From Aquibium oceanicum (GTDB lineage: Bacteria > Pseudomonadota > Alphaproteobacteria > Rhizobiales > Rhizobiaceae): 64,000 nt of DNA. Numbering within the stretch: the stretch's first letter is position 1; every line of letters begins with the position of its first letter. Location: positions 3,990,501 to 4,054,500 of the forward strand of contig NZ_CP018171.1 of the NCBI RefSeq assembly GCF_001889605.1, written 5' to 3'. The notes below the pieces were generated by a model, which saw only the letters and a list, made by a program, of their open reading frames with translations, made no database searches and was not told the DNA's origin. Below, one piece after another: positions 27,460-37,593 of this stretch. Both the position numbers and the translations under genes were made by a program.

Positions 27460-27738
27460 ATGCTGAAGAACATGGCCGGACCCGTCTCACGCTTTCTCGG
27501 CGACAGTCCCCTGCGGGTGATTCTCAAGCTCCTCGTGGTTTCGTTCATCGTCGGCTTCGTCATGAACATGTTCGGATGGTCGCCGCTCGACGTGTGGTAC
27601 GCGCTGCGCGAGGCGGTGCTGGACGTCTGGCATCTGGGCTTCGAGGCGTTCGGCCGGTTTGCCGGCTACATCGTGCTCGGCGCCGCGATCGTCATTCCGG
27701 CTTTCATCGTGCTGAGGCTGCTCAGCTTCAGGCGCTGA
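27460..27738 (+). CDS. DUF6460 small membrane protein
   Basis: A 92-residue protein with two hydrophobic segments (about 19-42 and 67-88) and the motif SPLRVILKLLVVSFIVG, which matches the DUF6460 family of small alphaproteobacterial membrane proteins. Function unknown. Its 3' end overlaps the convergent histone-deacetylase-like gene by 11 bases. An internal ATG four codons later is an alternative start. Confidence 0.78.
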   Translation: MLKNMAGPVSRFLGDSPLRVILKLLVVSFIVGFVMNMFGWSPLDVWYALREAVLDVWHLGFEAFGRFAGYIVLGAAIVIPAFIVLRLLSFRR

Positions 27739-28654
27739 CCGGCTCCGCTGCGCCAGCATCGGCGAATTCGGCCGCCACCTCGAACAGGATGGCATGCCGC
27801 TCGGCGAGCGCCGGAACGTCGGTAGAATAGCCGCCACCGATGACCCCGCAGATCGGCACGCCGCCGCGGCGGAAATGTCCGATCACAGCCGTGTCCCGCC
27901 GGCGCAGCCCGTCGTCGCTGAGCGCCAGCTTGCCGAGCCGATCGGTTTCGTGCGCATCGACGCCGGCGTTGTAGAACACCAGGTCCGGCCGGGCGTAGTC
28001 GGTCAGGAGCGGCAGGATCTCGTCGAGTTTGCGCAGATAGGCCTCGTCACCGGTGCCGTCCGGCATCGCGATGTCGAGATCCGAGGGGATCTTGCGGGTC
28101 GGATAGTTGCGCTCGCCGTGGATCGAGAAGGTGAACACCCGGGGCTCGCCAGCGAAGATGTCGGCGGTACCATCGCCCTGGTGCACGTCGAGATCTACGA
28201 CCAGGACGCGCCGCACCGTCTTCTCCGCCAGCAGAGCGCTCGACGCGACGCCGACGTCGTTGAAGGTACAGAACCCCGCGCCCTGCGCGCGTCTGGCATG
28301 GTGGCTGCCGCCCGCAGTGTTGCAGGCGATGCCCTTGGCAAGCGCCAACCTCGCGGCAAGGAGCGTGCCCGAGACCGCGAGATGCGCGCGTCGGGCCACC
28401 CGCTCGTCGACAGGGAACCCGATCTCCTTCTCGATCGCCTCCGGCACCGATACGGAAAGCACCTGTTCGACGTAGACGGGATCGTGCGCCAGGGCCAGCA
28501 GCTCGGCGCCGACGGGTTCGGGAACGTGCAGCGCATCGGTGAGTCCCCGGCGCTCCAGCGATTCCATGAGAAAACGGTACTTGCCCATCGGAAACCGATG
28601 ATGGGCAGGAAACTTCGCATCGTAGTCTGGGTGGTGGACGATATCGAGCGGCAT
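27728..28654 (-). CDS. Histone-deacetylase-family zinc hydrolase
   Basis: A 308-residue member of the HDAC/acetoin utilisation (AcuC)-like family, cytoplasmic and zinc-dependent. The catalytic His pair is HH at 118-119 (GGSHHA), and the zinc ligands are Asp156 and His158 in DLDVHQGDGT plus an Asp in NAGVDAHETD; GGGYS supplies the transition-state region. Bacterial members act as acetylpolyamine amidohydrolases or protein deacetylases, and the natural substrate here is unknown. ATG start. It overlaps DUF6460 by 11 bases in convergent orientation, and its start faces the MATE gene. Confidence 0.9.
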   Translation of the reverse strand: MPLDIVHHPDYDAKFPAHHRFPMGKYRFLMESLERRGLTDALHVPEPVGAELLALAHDPVYVEQVLSVSVPEAIEKEIGFPVDERVARRAHLAVSGTLLAARLALAKGIACNTAGGSHHARRAQGAGFCTFNDVGVASSALLAEKTVRRVLVVDLDVHQGDGTADIFAGEPRVFTFSIHGERNYPTRKIPSDLDIAMPDGTGDEAYLRKLDEILPLLTDYARPDLVFYNAGVDAHETDRLGKLALSDDGLRRRDTAVIGHFRRGGVPICGVIGGGYSTDVPALAERHAILFEVAAEFADAGAAEPVSA

Positions 28655-28757
28655 CCAGCCTTAGCTAGGTCTCGCACGCAAGGAAGAAAAGAGCGTACAT
28701 ACTATCGCGCCGCATCGACGCATTCTAGAAGTCCCCATCCGCCTCGAAGGAACCTGG

Positions 28758-30155
28758 ATGGAAGACGCTCTCCACAAGCAACCGCTCGACGTTGAGACTG
28801 TCCCCCGAGAGGGCCGGCCATTCGTGGTGACGCATCGGCTCGTGCTCTCGATCGCGGTTCCGATGACGCTCGCCTACCTGACGACGCCGCTGCTCGGCAT
28901 TACCGATACCGCGGTGGTAGGCCAGTTCGGCGACGCCGCCCTGCTTGGCGGACTGGCGGCCGGCGCGATCGTCTTCGACCTCGTCTTCGCCACCTTCAAC
29001 TTCCTGCGCTCTGGCACGACAGGTCTCGTGGCGCAGGCGTTCGGGCGCGGCGACGGACGGGCCGAGCAGGCGTGGTTCTGGCGCGCCTTCGCGGTCTCGG
29101 TCGCCATCGGCATCGTTCTGGCCCTTGCCGGTCCCCTGATCGCCTGGATCGGAGCCCTTTTCATGGACGGCGGACCCGCCGTGACCGAGGCGATGAAGGG
29201 CTACGTCATCATCCGCCTCATCTGCGCGCCCTTTGCGCTCGCCAACTACGCCATCCTGGGCTACGTGCTCGGGCGCGGCGAGGGCATGCTCGGCCTGTTC
29301 CTCCAGATCCTGTTGAACGGCGCCAACATCGCCATCTCCATCTGGCTCGGGCTGGTGCTCGGGTGGGGCCTCCAGGGCGTCGCATGGGGCACCGTCTGGG
29401 CCGAGCTCATAGCCTGCATCGTCGGCCTGACAATCGTGCTGAAGCGTTTCGGCAAGCTGCCCAAACTGCCGCTCGCCGAGCTTCTGGACGGCGCGGCGCT
29501 TCGGCGCATGCTCGCGGTGAACCGCGACATCATGATCCGTTCCTTCGTCCTTCTCTTCGCCTTCGCGCTTTTTACCCGTCAAGGCGCCCAGCTCGGCACA
29601 CTGACGCTCGCGGCCAACGCCGTGCTGATGAACTTCTTCCTCGTGGCAGGCTATTTCCTCGATGGCTTCGCGACCGCCGCGGAGCAGCTTGCCGGACGCG
29701 CCGTGGGCGCCGGCCAGCGCAAGTCCTTCGCCGACAGCGTCAGGCTTAGTTCATTCTGGGGTTTTGCCCTGTCGGGGCTCGTCGCGGCGATCGTCCTGAT
29801 GTTCGGCAATCAGCTGGTGGCGTTCATCACCACCGCGGCAGACGTGCGAGAGCAGGCGGCCGCCTTCCTGCCCTGGGCGGCGCTGACTGCCGTCTCGGGT
29901 GTCCTCGCGTTCCAGATGGACGGCGTCTACATCGGCGCGACCTGGTCACGCGACATGCGCAACATGATGCTGCTGTCCTTCGTGCTCTACATAGCTGCCC
30001 TCTTCGGGCTGAGCGCACTCTACGGCAACACCGGACTGTGGGCGGCGCTGCACGTCTTCCTCATCGCGCGGGGATTGAGCCTCACGGCGATCCTGCCGTT
30101 CCGCATGCGCGAGACCTTCGCGGCCAAACCGGTCCCGGGCGTGGAGCCCCGCTGA
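28758..30155 (+). CDS. MATE-family efflux transporter (DinF-like)
   Basis: A 465-residue inner-membrane exporter of the MATE family, with about 12 transmembrane helices in two bundles and the early motif VPMTLAYLTTPLLGITDTAVVGQFGDAALLG in which the Asp is the ion-coupling residue of DinF-type proteins. It would expel drugs or metabolites using a cation gradient. AAGGA precedes the ATG by 6 bases. It ends one base before the stop of the convergent pyrD, so the two transcripts must terminate inside each other. Confidence 0.93.
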   Translation: MEDALHKQPLDVETVPREGRPFVVTHRLVLSIAVPMTLAYLTTPLLGITDTAVVGQFGDAALLGGLAAGAIVFDLVFATFNFLRSGTTGLVAQAFGRGDGRAEQAWFWRAFAVSVAIGIVLALAGPLIAWIGALFMDGGPAVTEAMKGYVIIRLICAPFALANYAILGYVLGRGEGMLGLFLQILLNGANIAISIWLGLVLGWGLQGVAWGTVWAELIACIVGLTIVLKRFGKLPKLPLAELLDGAALRRMLAVNRDIMIRSFVLLFAFALFTRQGAQLGTLTLAANAVLMNFFLVAGYFLDGFATAAEQLAGRAVGAGQRKSFADSVRLSSFWGFALSGLVAAIVLMFGNQLVAFITTAADVREQAAAFLPWAALTAVSGVLAFQMDGVYIGATWSRDMRNMMLLSFVLYIAALFGLSALYGNTGLWAALHVFLIARGLSLTAILPFRMRETFAAKPVPGVEPR

Positions 30156-31238
30156 TCAGCCGATCGGCTGCGCCGCCCAGTGGTCGAGCCGGCTGTCGCG
30201 GATTTCGCCAATCGAGGTGAACCCCTCCCGATCGCAGAAGGCCGACAGCCCCCTGACGATCCGCCCGGGCAACGATGGCCCGGCATAGATCATAGCGGTG
30301 TAGAGCTGGACGAGATCGGCGCCCGCCCGGATCTTCTCCAGCGCCGCCTCGGCCGTATCCACGCCGCCGACGCCGACCAGGATGGTTCGCGGTCCCACGC
30401 GCCTGCGCATGCGGGCAAGCACCGCTGTCGAGCGGCCGAACAGGGGCTTTCCCGATAATCCCCCCGTTTCATTCGCCTGCGCGTCCGGACGCAGCCCTTC
30501 CCTGGAAAGAGTGGTGTTCGACACGATGATGCCGTCGATCCCGTGCGCTTCCACCTCGGCGGCGATGTCGTCGAGGTCGCCCTCGTGCAGGTCGGGCGCG
30601 ATCTTCAGAAGGATCGGGACGGACGGGGCGGCCGACGACCGGCGCGCTTCCGCGACGCGCGAAAGGAGTTCGGCAAGCTGTTCCCGTCCCTGCAGGTTGC
30701 GCAGGCCCGGCGTATTGGGCGAGGAGATGTTGACCGTCAGATAGGACGAAAGCGGGGCGAAGCGCGAGACCCCGGCGACATAGTCGGCGATGCGGTCGGC
30801 GGCATCCTTGTTCGCGCCGATGTTGACCCCGATGATCCCCGTGTTGCGCCGACGCGACGAGAGCCGCCGGAATGCCGCCTCGTGGCCCTCGTTGTTGAAA
30901 CCGAGCCGGTTGACGACAGCCTGATCGCGCGTCAGGCGGAAAATGCGCGGCCGGGGGTTGCCGGGCTGCGGCAGAGGCGTGACCGTCCCGACTTCCGCGA
31001 ATCCGAAGCCCAGTCCAAGCAGGGCATCGGGCACTTCAGCGTTCTTGTCGTAGCCGGCGGCCATGCCCAGCGGATTGGGAAACTCCAGACCGCCAAACCG
31101 TACGGCGAGCCTCGGATCGGGCCCGGCGCCGCGACCAAGCGGCAGTCCGGTCTTCAAAGCGGCGATCGACAGTCCGTGCGCGGTTTCTGGATCGAAGGCG
31201 AAGAGCGCCCGCCGCCCCGCGGCGCCGAGCAGGTCCAT
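30156..31238 (-). CDS. pyrD: Quinone-dependent dihydroorotate dehydrogenase (class 2)
   Basis: Fourth step of pyrimidine synthesis: oxidises dihydroorotate to orotate, passing electrons to quinone at the inner membrane. 360 residues with AAGYDKNAEVP (about 60-70), NRLGFNNEG, GVNIGANKD, NISSPNTPGLR, where the class 2 catalytic Ser lies, SNTTLSREGL, and the FMN phosphate-binding VGVGGV. The N-terminal helix (1-25) is the membrane-associating region of class 2. The ATG shares one base with the stop of DUF952 (TGATG), so the two genes are translationally coupled. Confidence 0.97.
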   Translation of the reverse strand: MDLLGAAGRRALFAFDPETAHGLSIAALKTGLPLGRGAGPDPRLAVRFGGLEFPNPLGMAAGYDKNAEVPDALLGLGFGFAEVGTVTPLPQPGNPRPRIFRLTRDQAVVNRLGFNNEGHEAAFRRLSSRRRNTGIIGVNIGANKDAADRIADYVAGVSRFAPLSSYLTVNISSPNTPGLRNLQGREQLAELLSRVAEARRSSAAPSVPILLKIAPDLHEGDLDDIAAEVEAHGIDGIIVSNTTLSREGLRPDAQANETGGLSGKPLFGRSTAVLARMRRRVGPRTILVGVGGVDTAEAALEKIRAGADLVQLYTAMIYAGPSLPGRIVRGLSAFCDREGFTSIGEIRDSRLDHWAAQPIG

Positions 31239-31585
31239 CACGCGGCGAGTTCCGGGAAGACGTGGCGCCCGTCGGATCCGAGCGGCAGCGGCTTCACCCA
31301 CAGAACGTCGCTTGTGGAAAGCGTGGCGTAGAGATGAGGAAACAGCGCGCCTCCGCGCGAAACCTCGTACTTGAGTTGTTCGCCCAACCCGTCCGGATCG
31401 ACGGCAACGAGGACAAGGTCGTCCTGTCCGGCAAAATGCTTGGCCGCAGTCTCCACGGCCTGCTTTGCCGTCGAGAAATGGATGTAGCCGTCGGCCAGGT
31501 CGATCGGCGCTCCGGAGAACACGCCATTGCGTTCGGCTTCGCGCCACATGGCGGATGGGCAGATCTTGTAGATTGGTTCGGTCAT
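31238..31585 (-). CDS. DUF952 protein
   Basis: A 115-residue cytoplasmic protein containing the DUF952 pattern: IYKICP at the start, GVFSGAPIDLADGYIHFSTA in the first half and LFPHLYATL in the second. The conserved His and the fold suggest an ADP-ribosyltransferase-like or nucleotide-binding domain, but the activity is not known. DUF952 directly before pyrD is a common order in alphaproteobacteria. The ATG (with a longer in-frame option 24 codons earlier) gives the family length. Confidence 0.9.
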   Translation of the reverse strand: MTEPIYKICPSAMWREAERNGVFSGAPIDLADGYIHFSTAKQAVETAAKHFAGQDDLVLVAVDPDGLGEQLKYEVSRGGALFPHLYATLSTSDVLWVKPLPLGSDGRHVFPELAA

Positions 31586-31695
31586 GGCCGCCCTATAGAA
31601 GCATTTTACCGACGAGGGAATGGCCGGGACCGCCGCGCCAACCCATTTCCGGCGCATTCCCCGTGCATGATTGTAACGGGCAACAGGAGGACTTC

Positions 31696-32106
31696 ATGCG
31701 CACGATTGTGATTGCATCGATGCTGGCGCTGGGAACGGCCGGCGCGCAGGCCCAAGACGACGGCCGATACACGCTGAGACAGACCGACGAGGGCTATGTC
31801 CGGATGGACAACCGCACCGGCGAGATGTCGATTTGCACCGAGAGAGCCGGCCAGTTGGTCTGCAAGCTCGCCGCCGATGAACGCGAGGCGCTCCAGCAGG
31901 AAATGGACGATCTTCAGGATCGGCTCGATGCACTGGAAAAACGGCTGGCTGCGATCGAAACTGGGCGACAGGACGCCGTCGGCGGGCTGCCCTCCGAGGA
32001 CGAGTTCGAGAAGTCACTGGGCTACATGGAGCGCTTCTTCCGCAGCTTCATGGGGATCGTCAAGGAGTTCGAACGTGAGGAAAGGCCCGCGCCGGAGCGC
32101 ACCTGA
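31696..32106 (+). CDS. Secreted coiled-coil protein, unknown
   Basis: A 136-residue periplasmic protein with a signal peptide (residues 1-20, cleavage at AQA/QDD). It has a Cys-containing segment (ICTERAGQLVCKL, about 49-61) that might form a disulfide, and a 30-residue coiled coil (about 63-92, EREALQQEMDDLQDRLDALE). A perfect AGGAGG lies 5 bases upstream of the ATG, so the gene should be well translated. It sits alone between pyrD-DUF952 and the thioesterase gene. No family is recognised beyond conserved alphaproteobacterial hypothetical proteins. Confidence 0.8.
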   Translation: MRTIVIASMLALGTAGAQAQDDGRYTLRQTDEGYVRMDNRTGEMSICTERAGQLVCKLAADEREALQQEMDDLQDRLDALEKRLAAIETGRQDAVGGLPSEDEFEKSLGYMERFFRSFMGIVKEFEREERPAPERT

Positions 32107-32114
32107 TCCATTCC

Positions 32115-32963
32115 TCATTCGGACGGCATCGCCACGGTCCGCCGTGTCGCAAGGTCGAGGAGGACGGCAACCACTTCCCCCGTCACGAGCGGCTCTTCGT
32201 CGCCGAGGCGTACGAGTTCGTGACGCAGATGGAGCGTCTTGCCTCCCGAGCGTGACGGCAGCGAGTAGAGCACGAGCCCTTCGCCGGCCCGCGCCGGGGT
32301 GTGGTGGGTAATCTTCATCTCGAGCGCGACCCGGCCGAGCTTGCGTTCCTGAATGAGCGCGATCCCAACGCCCGCTTGCTCCCAGACATGCGGAGCCGCG
32401 TCCGTGAACCGGCCGACATAGAGCTGTTCCATGAAGTCGCCCGCCGCGTCGCACTCCGCCGGCGCCACGATCGTACGCTGCGAGATCAGCCCGCCCCGCG
32501 CCAGCATCTCCTCACCCGTCATCGGCGTCGCCGGGACAGCGTCCACGCCGCGCGGAATTGCATTCTGGACCGCCTCGGCCGGCACCAGGAAGTCGTGCGA
32601 AGAGATCTCGCCTGGCGCATCGATCGCCGAGGCCGCCAGCTTCCCGGCCACAAGATTGTCGATGAGATGGACGGTATGACCCTCGAAAGGCCCATCCGCG
32701 ATGACGCCCGAGCGCGTGCGCGTGATTGCGCCCGCATGCAGTTCGGAATGGTATCGCACATGGCGCGTCCGTGGCAGTGGTCCGTCGATCCGCCCGCCGC
32801 GCATGCCGGCGAAGAGCCGCGCCGCCTCGTCGAACCGCTTGAAGTAGAACTGGACGTTGAGATGCGCATTGTCGTCGCATTCCCATGTGTTGACGAACGA
32901 GCGGTGCGTCTCGGCAAACGGTGCCACTCCAGATGCGCCCTCGCCGGATCGCTGCCCCTGCAT
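32115..32963 (-). CDS. Tandem hot-dog acyl thioesterase-like protein
   Basis: A 282-residue cytoplasmic protein built of two hot-dog domains (about 15-125 and 160-275). It resembles 4-hydroxybenzoyl-CoA and acyl-ACP thioesterase-type proteins, with WECDDNAHLNVQFYFKRFDEAAR early, where the Asp/Asn near residue 30 is the active-site area of the family. It probably hydrolyses an acyl-CoA or acyl-ACP; substrate not known. The ATG follows GGGGGAAGGGA. It is divergent from the response regulator across 278 bases and convergent with the secreted coiled-coil gene. Confidence 0.83.
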   Translation of the reverse strand: MQGQRSGEGASGVAPFAETHRSFVNTWECDDNAHLNVQFYFKRFDEAARLFAGMRGGRIDGPLPRTRHVRYHSELHAGAITRTRSGVIADGPFEGHTVHLIDNLVAGKLAASAIDAPGEISSHDFLVPAEAVQNAIPRGVDAVPATPMTGEEMLARGGLISQRTIVAPAECDAAGDFMEQLYVGRFTDAAPHVWEQAGVGIALIQERKLGRVALEMKITHHTPARAGEGLVLYSLPSRSGGKTLHLRHELVRLGDEEPLVTGEVVAVLLDLATRRTVAMPSE

Positions 32964-33241
32964 TCCCTTCCCCCGATTCCCGCCTTTGTTCCGGGTGGCT
33001 TCTTATCAGAATGAACGCATGAAAGCGGAAGGGAAAACGGGGCCTTGCATCTCCGGCAATGGCGACTGGCCGTCCGGTCCCGAAGAACGCGTTCCGTTCC
33101 GCCCCCTGCCGCATGTTCCGTGCATCCATAAGGATCGGCGCGGCCTATCCGCTTGAATTCGCCGGGGGAGCCCGCATAATCACCTTCCCGTCATCCGACC
33201 AGCATGCGAGAAGAGTCGGAGCCGGGCAAGGGAGGGCGCCT

Positions 33242-33904
33242 TTGGCACCGGAGTTGAAATTCGTCGTCGCGGACGATCACCCGCTGTTTCGCGGCGCTCT
33301 CAGGCAGACGCTTGCGAGCGCGGTGGACAATGCGACCATCCTCGAGGCCGGCACCTTCGCCGAGACCAAGAAAATCGTATCGGACACCGACGACATCGAT
33401 CTCGTGCTGCTCGACCTGACGATGCCCGGCGCCAGCGGCCTCTCTGGCCTCGTCGCCCTGCGTGCCATCAATTCCACCGCACCGGTCATGGTCGTTTCGG
33501 CGCGGGACGATGTGGAGACCATCCGCCGCGCGATCGATCTCGGTGCCTCGGGTTTCATCTCGAAGTCCGCCAGCATGGACGAGATCCGGAAGGCGGTGGA
33601 GACGGTGCTGGCCGGCGGCCTCTGGATTCCATCGGATGTCGATCTCGGAACGGAAATGGACCCGGAGATTTCGGACCTGATCCAGCGTCTGCAGACCCTG
33701 ACCCCGCAGCAGGCTCGCGTGCTTAGCATGATCGCCGAGGGTCTTCTGAACAAGCAGATCGCCTTCGAGCTCAGCGTCTCCGAAGCGACGATCAAGGCGC
33801 ACGTCTCGGCCGTGCTGCAGAAGCTCAACGTCGACAGCCGCACGCAGGCGGTCATCCAGCTGCAGCGCATCGGTTCGGACGCGCTGCAGGTCTCGGGTTC
33901 CTGA
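33242..33904 (+). CDS. LuxR/NarL-type response regulator
   Basis: A 220-residue two-domain regulator: a receiver with Asp11, Asp12, phosphoacceptor Asp58 and Lys108, and a C-terminal LuxR helix-turn-helix (about 153-215) including LTPQQARVLSMIAEGLLNKQIA. The start is TTG, chosen because GGGAGGG lies 5 bases upstream and the receiver begins right after it; longer open frame upstream gives no sensible domain. It ends 26 bases from the convergent SSSF-hybrid kinase, the usual neighbour in CrbS/CrbR- and MxtR/ErdR-type systems, which control acetate and alcohol use in gammaproteobacteria. Pairing is inferred from position and family. Confidence 0.9.
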   Translation: MAPELKFVVADDHPLFRGALRQTLASAVDNATILEAGTFAETKKIVSDTDDIDLVLLDLTMPGASGLSGLVALRAINSTAPVMVVSARDDVETIRRAIDLGASGFISKSASMDEIRKAVETVLAGGLWIPSDVDLGTEMDPEISDLIQRLQTLTPQQARVLSMIAEGLLNKQIAFELSVSEATIKAHVSAVLQKLNVDSRTQAVIQLQRIGSDALQVSGS

Positions 33905-33930
33905 CCGGGCCGATCTCTACGCGCGTGTCT

Positions 33931-36900
33931 TCATTCGGCCGCCGGCGAGAGCTTGCGGCTTCGCATCAGCACCGCGCGAAGAGCTGCCGGCTTCACCGGC
34001 TTGTTGAGGATCGGCACGTCCATCGCGCTTGCCTTCTCACGCACCTCCGTAGACCGGTCGGCGGTCAGAAGCACCGCAGGCATCCCCTCCCCGAACCGAT
34101 CGCGCAGGCCGCGGATCACGTGCAGACCGTCGTCCCCGTCGAGGTGGTAGTCGGCCACGATCACGTCCGGCGCCCCTTCGGCCGTTTCCGGCAGTCCTGC
34201 GAAGGTCGCGACGCGGCAGCCCCAGCCTTCAAGCAGCAGGCGCATTCCGTCGAGGATGCGCTCGTCATTGTCGATGCACATCACCTTCAATCCGTCGAGT
34301 GATCGTCCCGCGGCCGCCGAACCGATCGCGGTCACGGTCGCCTCCTGGTCGAGCGGCTCCGCGACGGGCAAGATCACGGAAAACCGTGTTCCACGGTCCT
34401 TGTAGGAAGAGATACGTATTTCCAGCCGCAGGACGCGGGCGATGCGGTCGACGATCGATAGTCCCAGCCCCAGCCCCTGAGCCTCCCGGACACCCTCGTC
34501 AAGGCGCGTGAACTCCCGGAACACGGTGTTCAGCTCGCCGGGGGCGATACCGATGCCCGTGTCGAGCACCTGGATCTCGACGAGATCTCCTCGGCGGCGC
34601 GCGCCGACCAGCACCGTTCCCCGGCGGGTATACTTGATCGCGTTCGAGACGAGGTTTTGCGTCAGGCGGCGCAGGAGGTTGCGGTCTGTCGAGACGGTCA
34701 GCGAACAGGGCACCACCTTGAGTTCGAGACCCTTTTCCCGCGCCATCGGCAGGAAGTCGTTGGCAATCTGGCGAAACAGCGTGTCAAGCCGGAACGACGT
34801 CACCGACGGCTTCATCGCGCCGGCGTCAAGCCGCGAGATGTCGAGCACCGCTCCGAGGATCATCTCGACCGATTCGAGGGCCGATTCGATGTTGGTCGCC
34901 GCAGATCCGATCGACCCCTTGCCGGCCTGTTCCAGGAGCGAGGAACAGTAGAGCCGTGCAGCGTTGAGCGGCTGGAGGATGTCGTGCCCGGCCGCGGCGA
35001 GGAACTTCGTTTTGCCTAGATTGGCCTCCTCGGCAAGCATCTGCGCCTGGGCGAGTTCCTCGTTGACCTGCATGAGTTCGGCCGTGCGGCGTGCGACGCG
35101 CTGCTCGAGCGTCTCGTTGGCGCTCTTCAGGGCGAGATCGGCGCGCACGCGGGCGGTGATGTCGGCATAGGTCGCCACGATGCCGCCGTCCGGCATGGGG
35201 TTGGAGCGCACCTCGATGATCCGTCCGCTGGCGGCAAGCTCGATCTGCCACGGATGGCCGAAGGTGTTGAGCCGCTCCAGCGCCATCCCTTCAGCGCCGT
35301 GGGCGATGTCGCCGCGCCGAGCCAGATGTTCGAGCACCTGGCCGAGCGAGACACCCACCTGGCCGAGTTCGTCCGGCAGCTCGAAGAGCAGCCGGAACTG
35401 CCGGTTCCAGCAGATCAATCTGAAGTCCTGATCGAAAACGGTGACCCCCTGTTCCATCTGGTCGAGCGCTGTCTGAAGCAGATCGCGGTTGTGCTGGAGC
35501 GCCTCCGAGGCGTCGTCGAGCAGCTTGAACGCGTCCTTGACGGTCGAATCGCGCCGCTGCATCAGCAGGGAGAGGATCAGCCGCGCCGAGGAGGAGCCGA
35601 CCGCACTTGCCAGCAGCTGCTCGGAAAAGCGGATAACATTCATGTCCGCCGGCACGCTCCCGTCGATCCGCTGCCCGGAATTGCGCCCGAACGTCTCGAA
35701 GGATCGTTCTGTCCGTTCGGCGCCGAGATAGCGCGATATCGTATCCTTGAGGTCGTCGACCGTGACGGCGGTGCGGAACCGACGCAGGCTCGGCATCGGG
35801 CTGACCTCGCGCGGCACGAAAATCGAGGCCTGGATGCGCTCCAGCGGCGAAGCGGCCCGCGACAGCGACCCCAGCACGAACCCGGCGGTGTTGAGGAGCA
35901 GGCTCCAGAAGACGCCGTGATTGAGCGGTTCCGCCACGACGCCGAACAGTGCCTGTGGCCGCAGCGCTTCCAAGCCAAGCGGGCCGTGGACGATGAAGGC
36001 CATATCGGCCGGCGCCAGCGAGGGAAGCAGGAGCGTGTAGCCCCATGTCAGGATGCCCGCCGTCATCCCGATGATCGCGCCGCGCGCGTTCGCCCGCCGC
36101 CATACCAGACCGCCGAAGAATGACGGCGCGAACTGCGCGATCGCAGCGAAGGACATCAGGCCGATCGCGGCGAGGCGCGCGTTGTGGGTCGATTCGCGAT
36201 AGTAGAGGAAGGCCGCGAACAGGATCATGAAGATCGCGGCGCGGCGCACGTTCATGATCACCTTCGCCCAGTTCTCGTGCTCGCTGCGTCCCGCGCTGAG
36301 CAGGCGCCGGAAGAGCAGCGGGATCACGAGGTCGTTGGAGATCATGATGGAGAGCGCCACGCTCGCCACGATCACCATCGCGGTCGCAGCGGACAGGCCG
36401 CCGATGAATGCGGCGACGGCGAGCAGGTCATGTCCGGTGAGCAGCGGCAGCGACAATACATAGAGATCGGCGCTCGTCTGGCCGCCGACGCTGACCAGCC
36501 CCGCGAAGGCGATCGGGATGACGAAGAGATTGATCAGCACGAGATAGGCGGGGAAGACCCAGGTCGCCGTGCGCAGTTCCGATGCCGCCCGGTTCTCCAC
36601 GATCATGACGTAGAACTGGCGCGGCAGCATGATGATCGCGAAGCCGCTGAGGCAGGTCACGACGAACCATGTCGCGAAGGAGGTCGGATAGGCCGATGCC
36701 GCGGCCACTTCGAGGTTCGTCTCGACCGCCGATATCAGATTGGCGGGACCGTCGAAGAGGAAGAAGACGACGGTCACGCCGACCGCAAGGAATGCGGCCA
36801 GCTTGACCACCGATTCGACCGCGACTGCCAGAATGAGCCCGTCCTGGTGCTCCGTCGCATCGGCGTGGCGCGTACCGAAGAGCACCGCGAACAATGCAAG

Positions 36901-37410
36901 AAGCACGGCGACGAGCAGCGAGATGTCCCCGATGACCAGATCGATCGACGGCGGCGCGCCGTTGTAGTGCTCAACCATCAGGCTCACCGAACCCGATATC
37001 GATTTCAGTTGCAGCGCGATGTAGGGAATGGCGCCGATCGTCGCGATGATCGTCGCGATGGATGCGACTGCGAAGCTCTTACCGTACCGTGCCGCCAGGA
37101 AGTCGGCGATGGAGGTGATCTTCTCTGCTTTCGAGAGCCGGATGATGCGGTTCAACAGCTGGTAGCCGAAGAGGAACACCAACACGGGACCGATATAGAT
37201 CGCGATGAATTCGAGACCGCGCTCGGAAGCCAGGCCGACCGAACCGAAGAAGGTCCAGGACGTACAGTAAATCGCGAGGCTGAGCGCGTATATCCACGGC
37301 CGCGGCCGTCCCGGCGGCAGGCGCGCGGCGCGACGGTCGCCGATGCTCGCGATGGCGAAGAGCAGCGTCACGTAGGCGACGGCGATGATGACGACGACCC
37401 AGCCGTGCAT
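33931..37410 (-). CDS. SSSF-transporter-fused hybrid sensor histidine kinase
   Basis: A 1159-residue inner-membrane sensor. The N-terminal 500 residues form a sodium:solute symporter-like domain with about 13 transmembrane helices, followed by a PAS domain (about 650-750), a coiled coil, a HisKA domain with the H-box [13 protein letters not shown] around 810, HATPase (about 910-1025) and a C-terminal receiver (about 1040-1155) with an Asp in [10 protein letters not shown]. The arrangement is that of NahK/ErcS and CrbS/MxtR-type kinases. The transporter-like part probably senses or carries its signal. ATG with GGGAGGAA 7 bases upstream. The convergent LuxR regulator is the likely partner. Confidence 0.93.
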   Translation of the reverse strand: MHGWVVVIIAVAYVTLLFAIASIGDRRAARLPPGRPRPWIYALSLAIYCTSWTFFGSVGLASERGLEFIAIYIGPVLVFLFGYQLLNRIIRLSKAEKITSIADFLAARYGKSFAVASIATIIATIGAIPYIALQLKSISGSVSLMVEHYNGAPPSIDLVIGDISLLVAVLLALFAVLFGTRHADATEHQDGLILAVAVESVVKLAAFLAVGVTVVFFLFDGPANLISAVETNLEVAAASAYPTSFATWFVVTCLSGFAIIMLPRQFYVMIVENRAASELRTATWVFPAYLVLINLFVIPIAFAGLVSVGGQTSADLYVLSLPLLTGHDLLAVAAFIGGLSAATAMVIVASVALSIMISNDLVIPLLFRRLLSAGRSEHENWAKVIMNVRRAAIFMILFAAFLYYRESTHNARLAAIGLMSFAAIAQFAPSFFGGLVWRRANARGAIIGMTAGILTWGYTLLLPSLAPADMAFIVHGPLGLEALRPQALFGVVAEPLNHGVFWSLLLNTAGFVLGSLSRAASPLERIQASIFVPREVSPMPSLRRFRTAVTVDDLKDTISRYLGAERTERSFETFGRNSGQRIDGSVPADMNVIRFSEQLLASAVGSSSARLILSLLMQRRDSTVKDAFKLLDDASEALQHNRDLLQTALDQMEQGVTVFDQDFRLICWNRQFRLLFELPDELGQVGVSLGQVLEHLARRGDIAHGAEGMALERLNTFGHPWQIELAASGRIIEVRSNPMPDGGIVATYADITARVRADLALKSANETLEQRVARRTAELMQVNEELAQAQMLAEEANLGKTKFLAAAGHDILQPLNAARLYCSSLLEQAGKGSIGSAATNIESALESVEMILGAVLDISRLDAGAMKPSVTSFRLDTLFRQIANDFLPMAREKGLELKVVPCSLTVSTDRNLLRRLTQNLVSNAIKYTRRGTVLVGARRRGDLVEIQVLDTGIGIAPGELNTVFREFTRLDEGVREAQGLGLGLSIVDRIARVLRLEIRISSYKDRGTRFSVILPVAEPLDQEATVTAIGSAAAGRSLDGLKVMCIDNDERILDGMRLLLEGWGCRVATFAGLPETAEGAPDVIVADYHLDGDDGLHVIRGLRDRFGEGMPAVLLTADRSTEVREKASAMDVPILNKPVKPAALRAVLMRSRKLSPAAE

Positions 37411-37593
37411 GAGCCGGTTCCTCCCGGGGCCGATGTTTCATCGAACCCGCCACAAAATGCAAACTGCGCGACCCGACGGATTCCCACCGCGAAGCCTGCT
37501 GTGTATGAATCCAACGACCGCAGATTAACGTATGATAGGCGGTCAGTCGGGGATTCGCGCGTCTGCGATCCCGCTCATGAGGGAGAGGGTCCA

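Noticed and set aside
37516-37544. GACCGC/GCGGTC repeat upstream of mscL
   Set aside because: Only 6-bp arms with a 17-base spacer; may be chance in this GC-rich DNA.
36184-37593. Upstream extension of mscL to a 618-residue protein
   Set aside because: The extra part is the antisense of the hybrid kinase; the MscL start with its ribosome site is at 37594.
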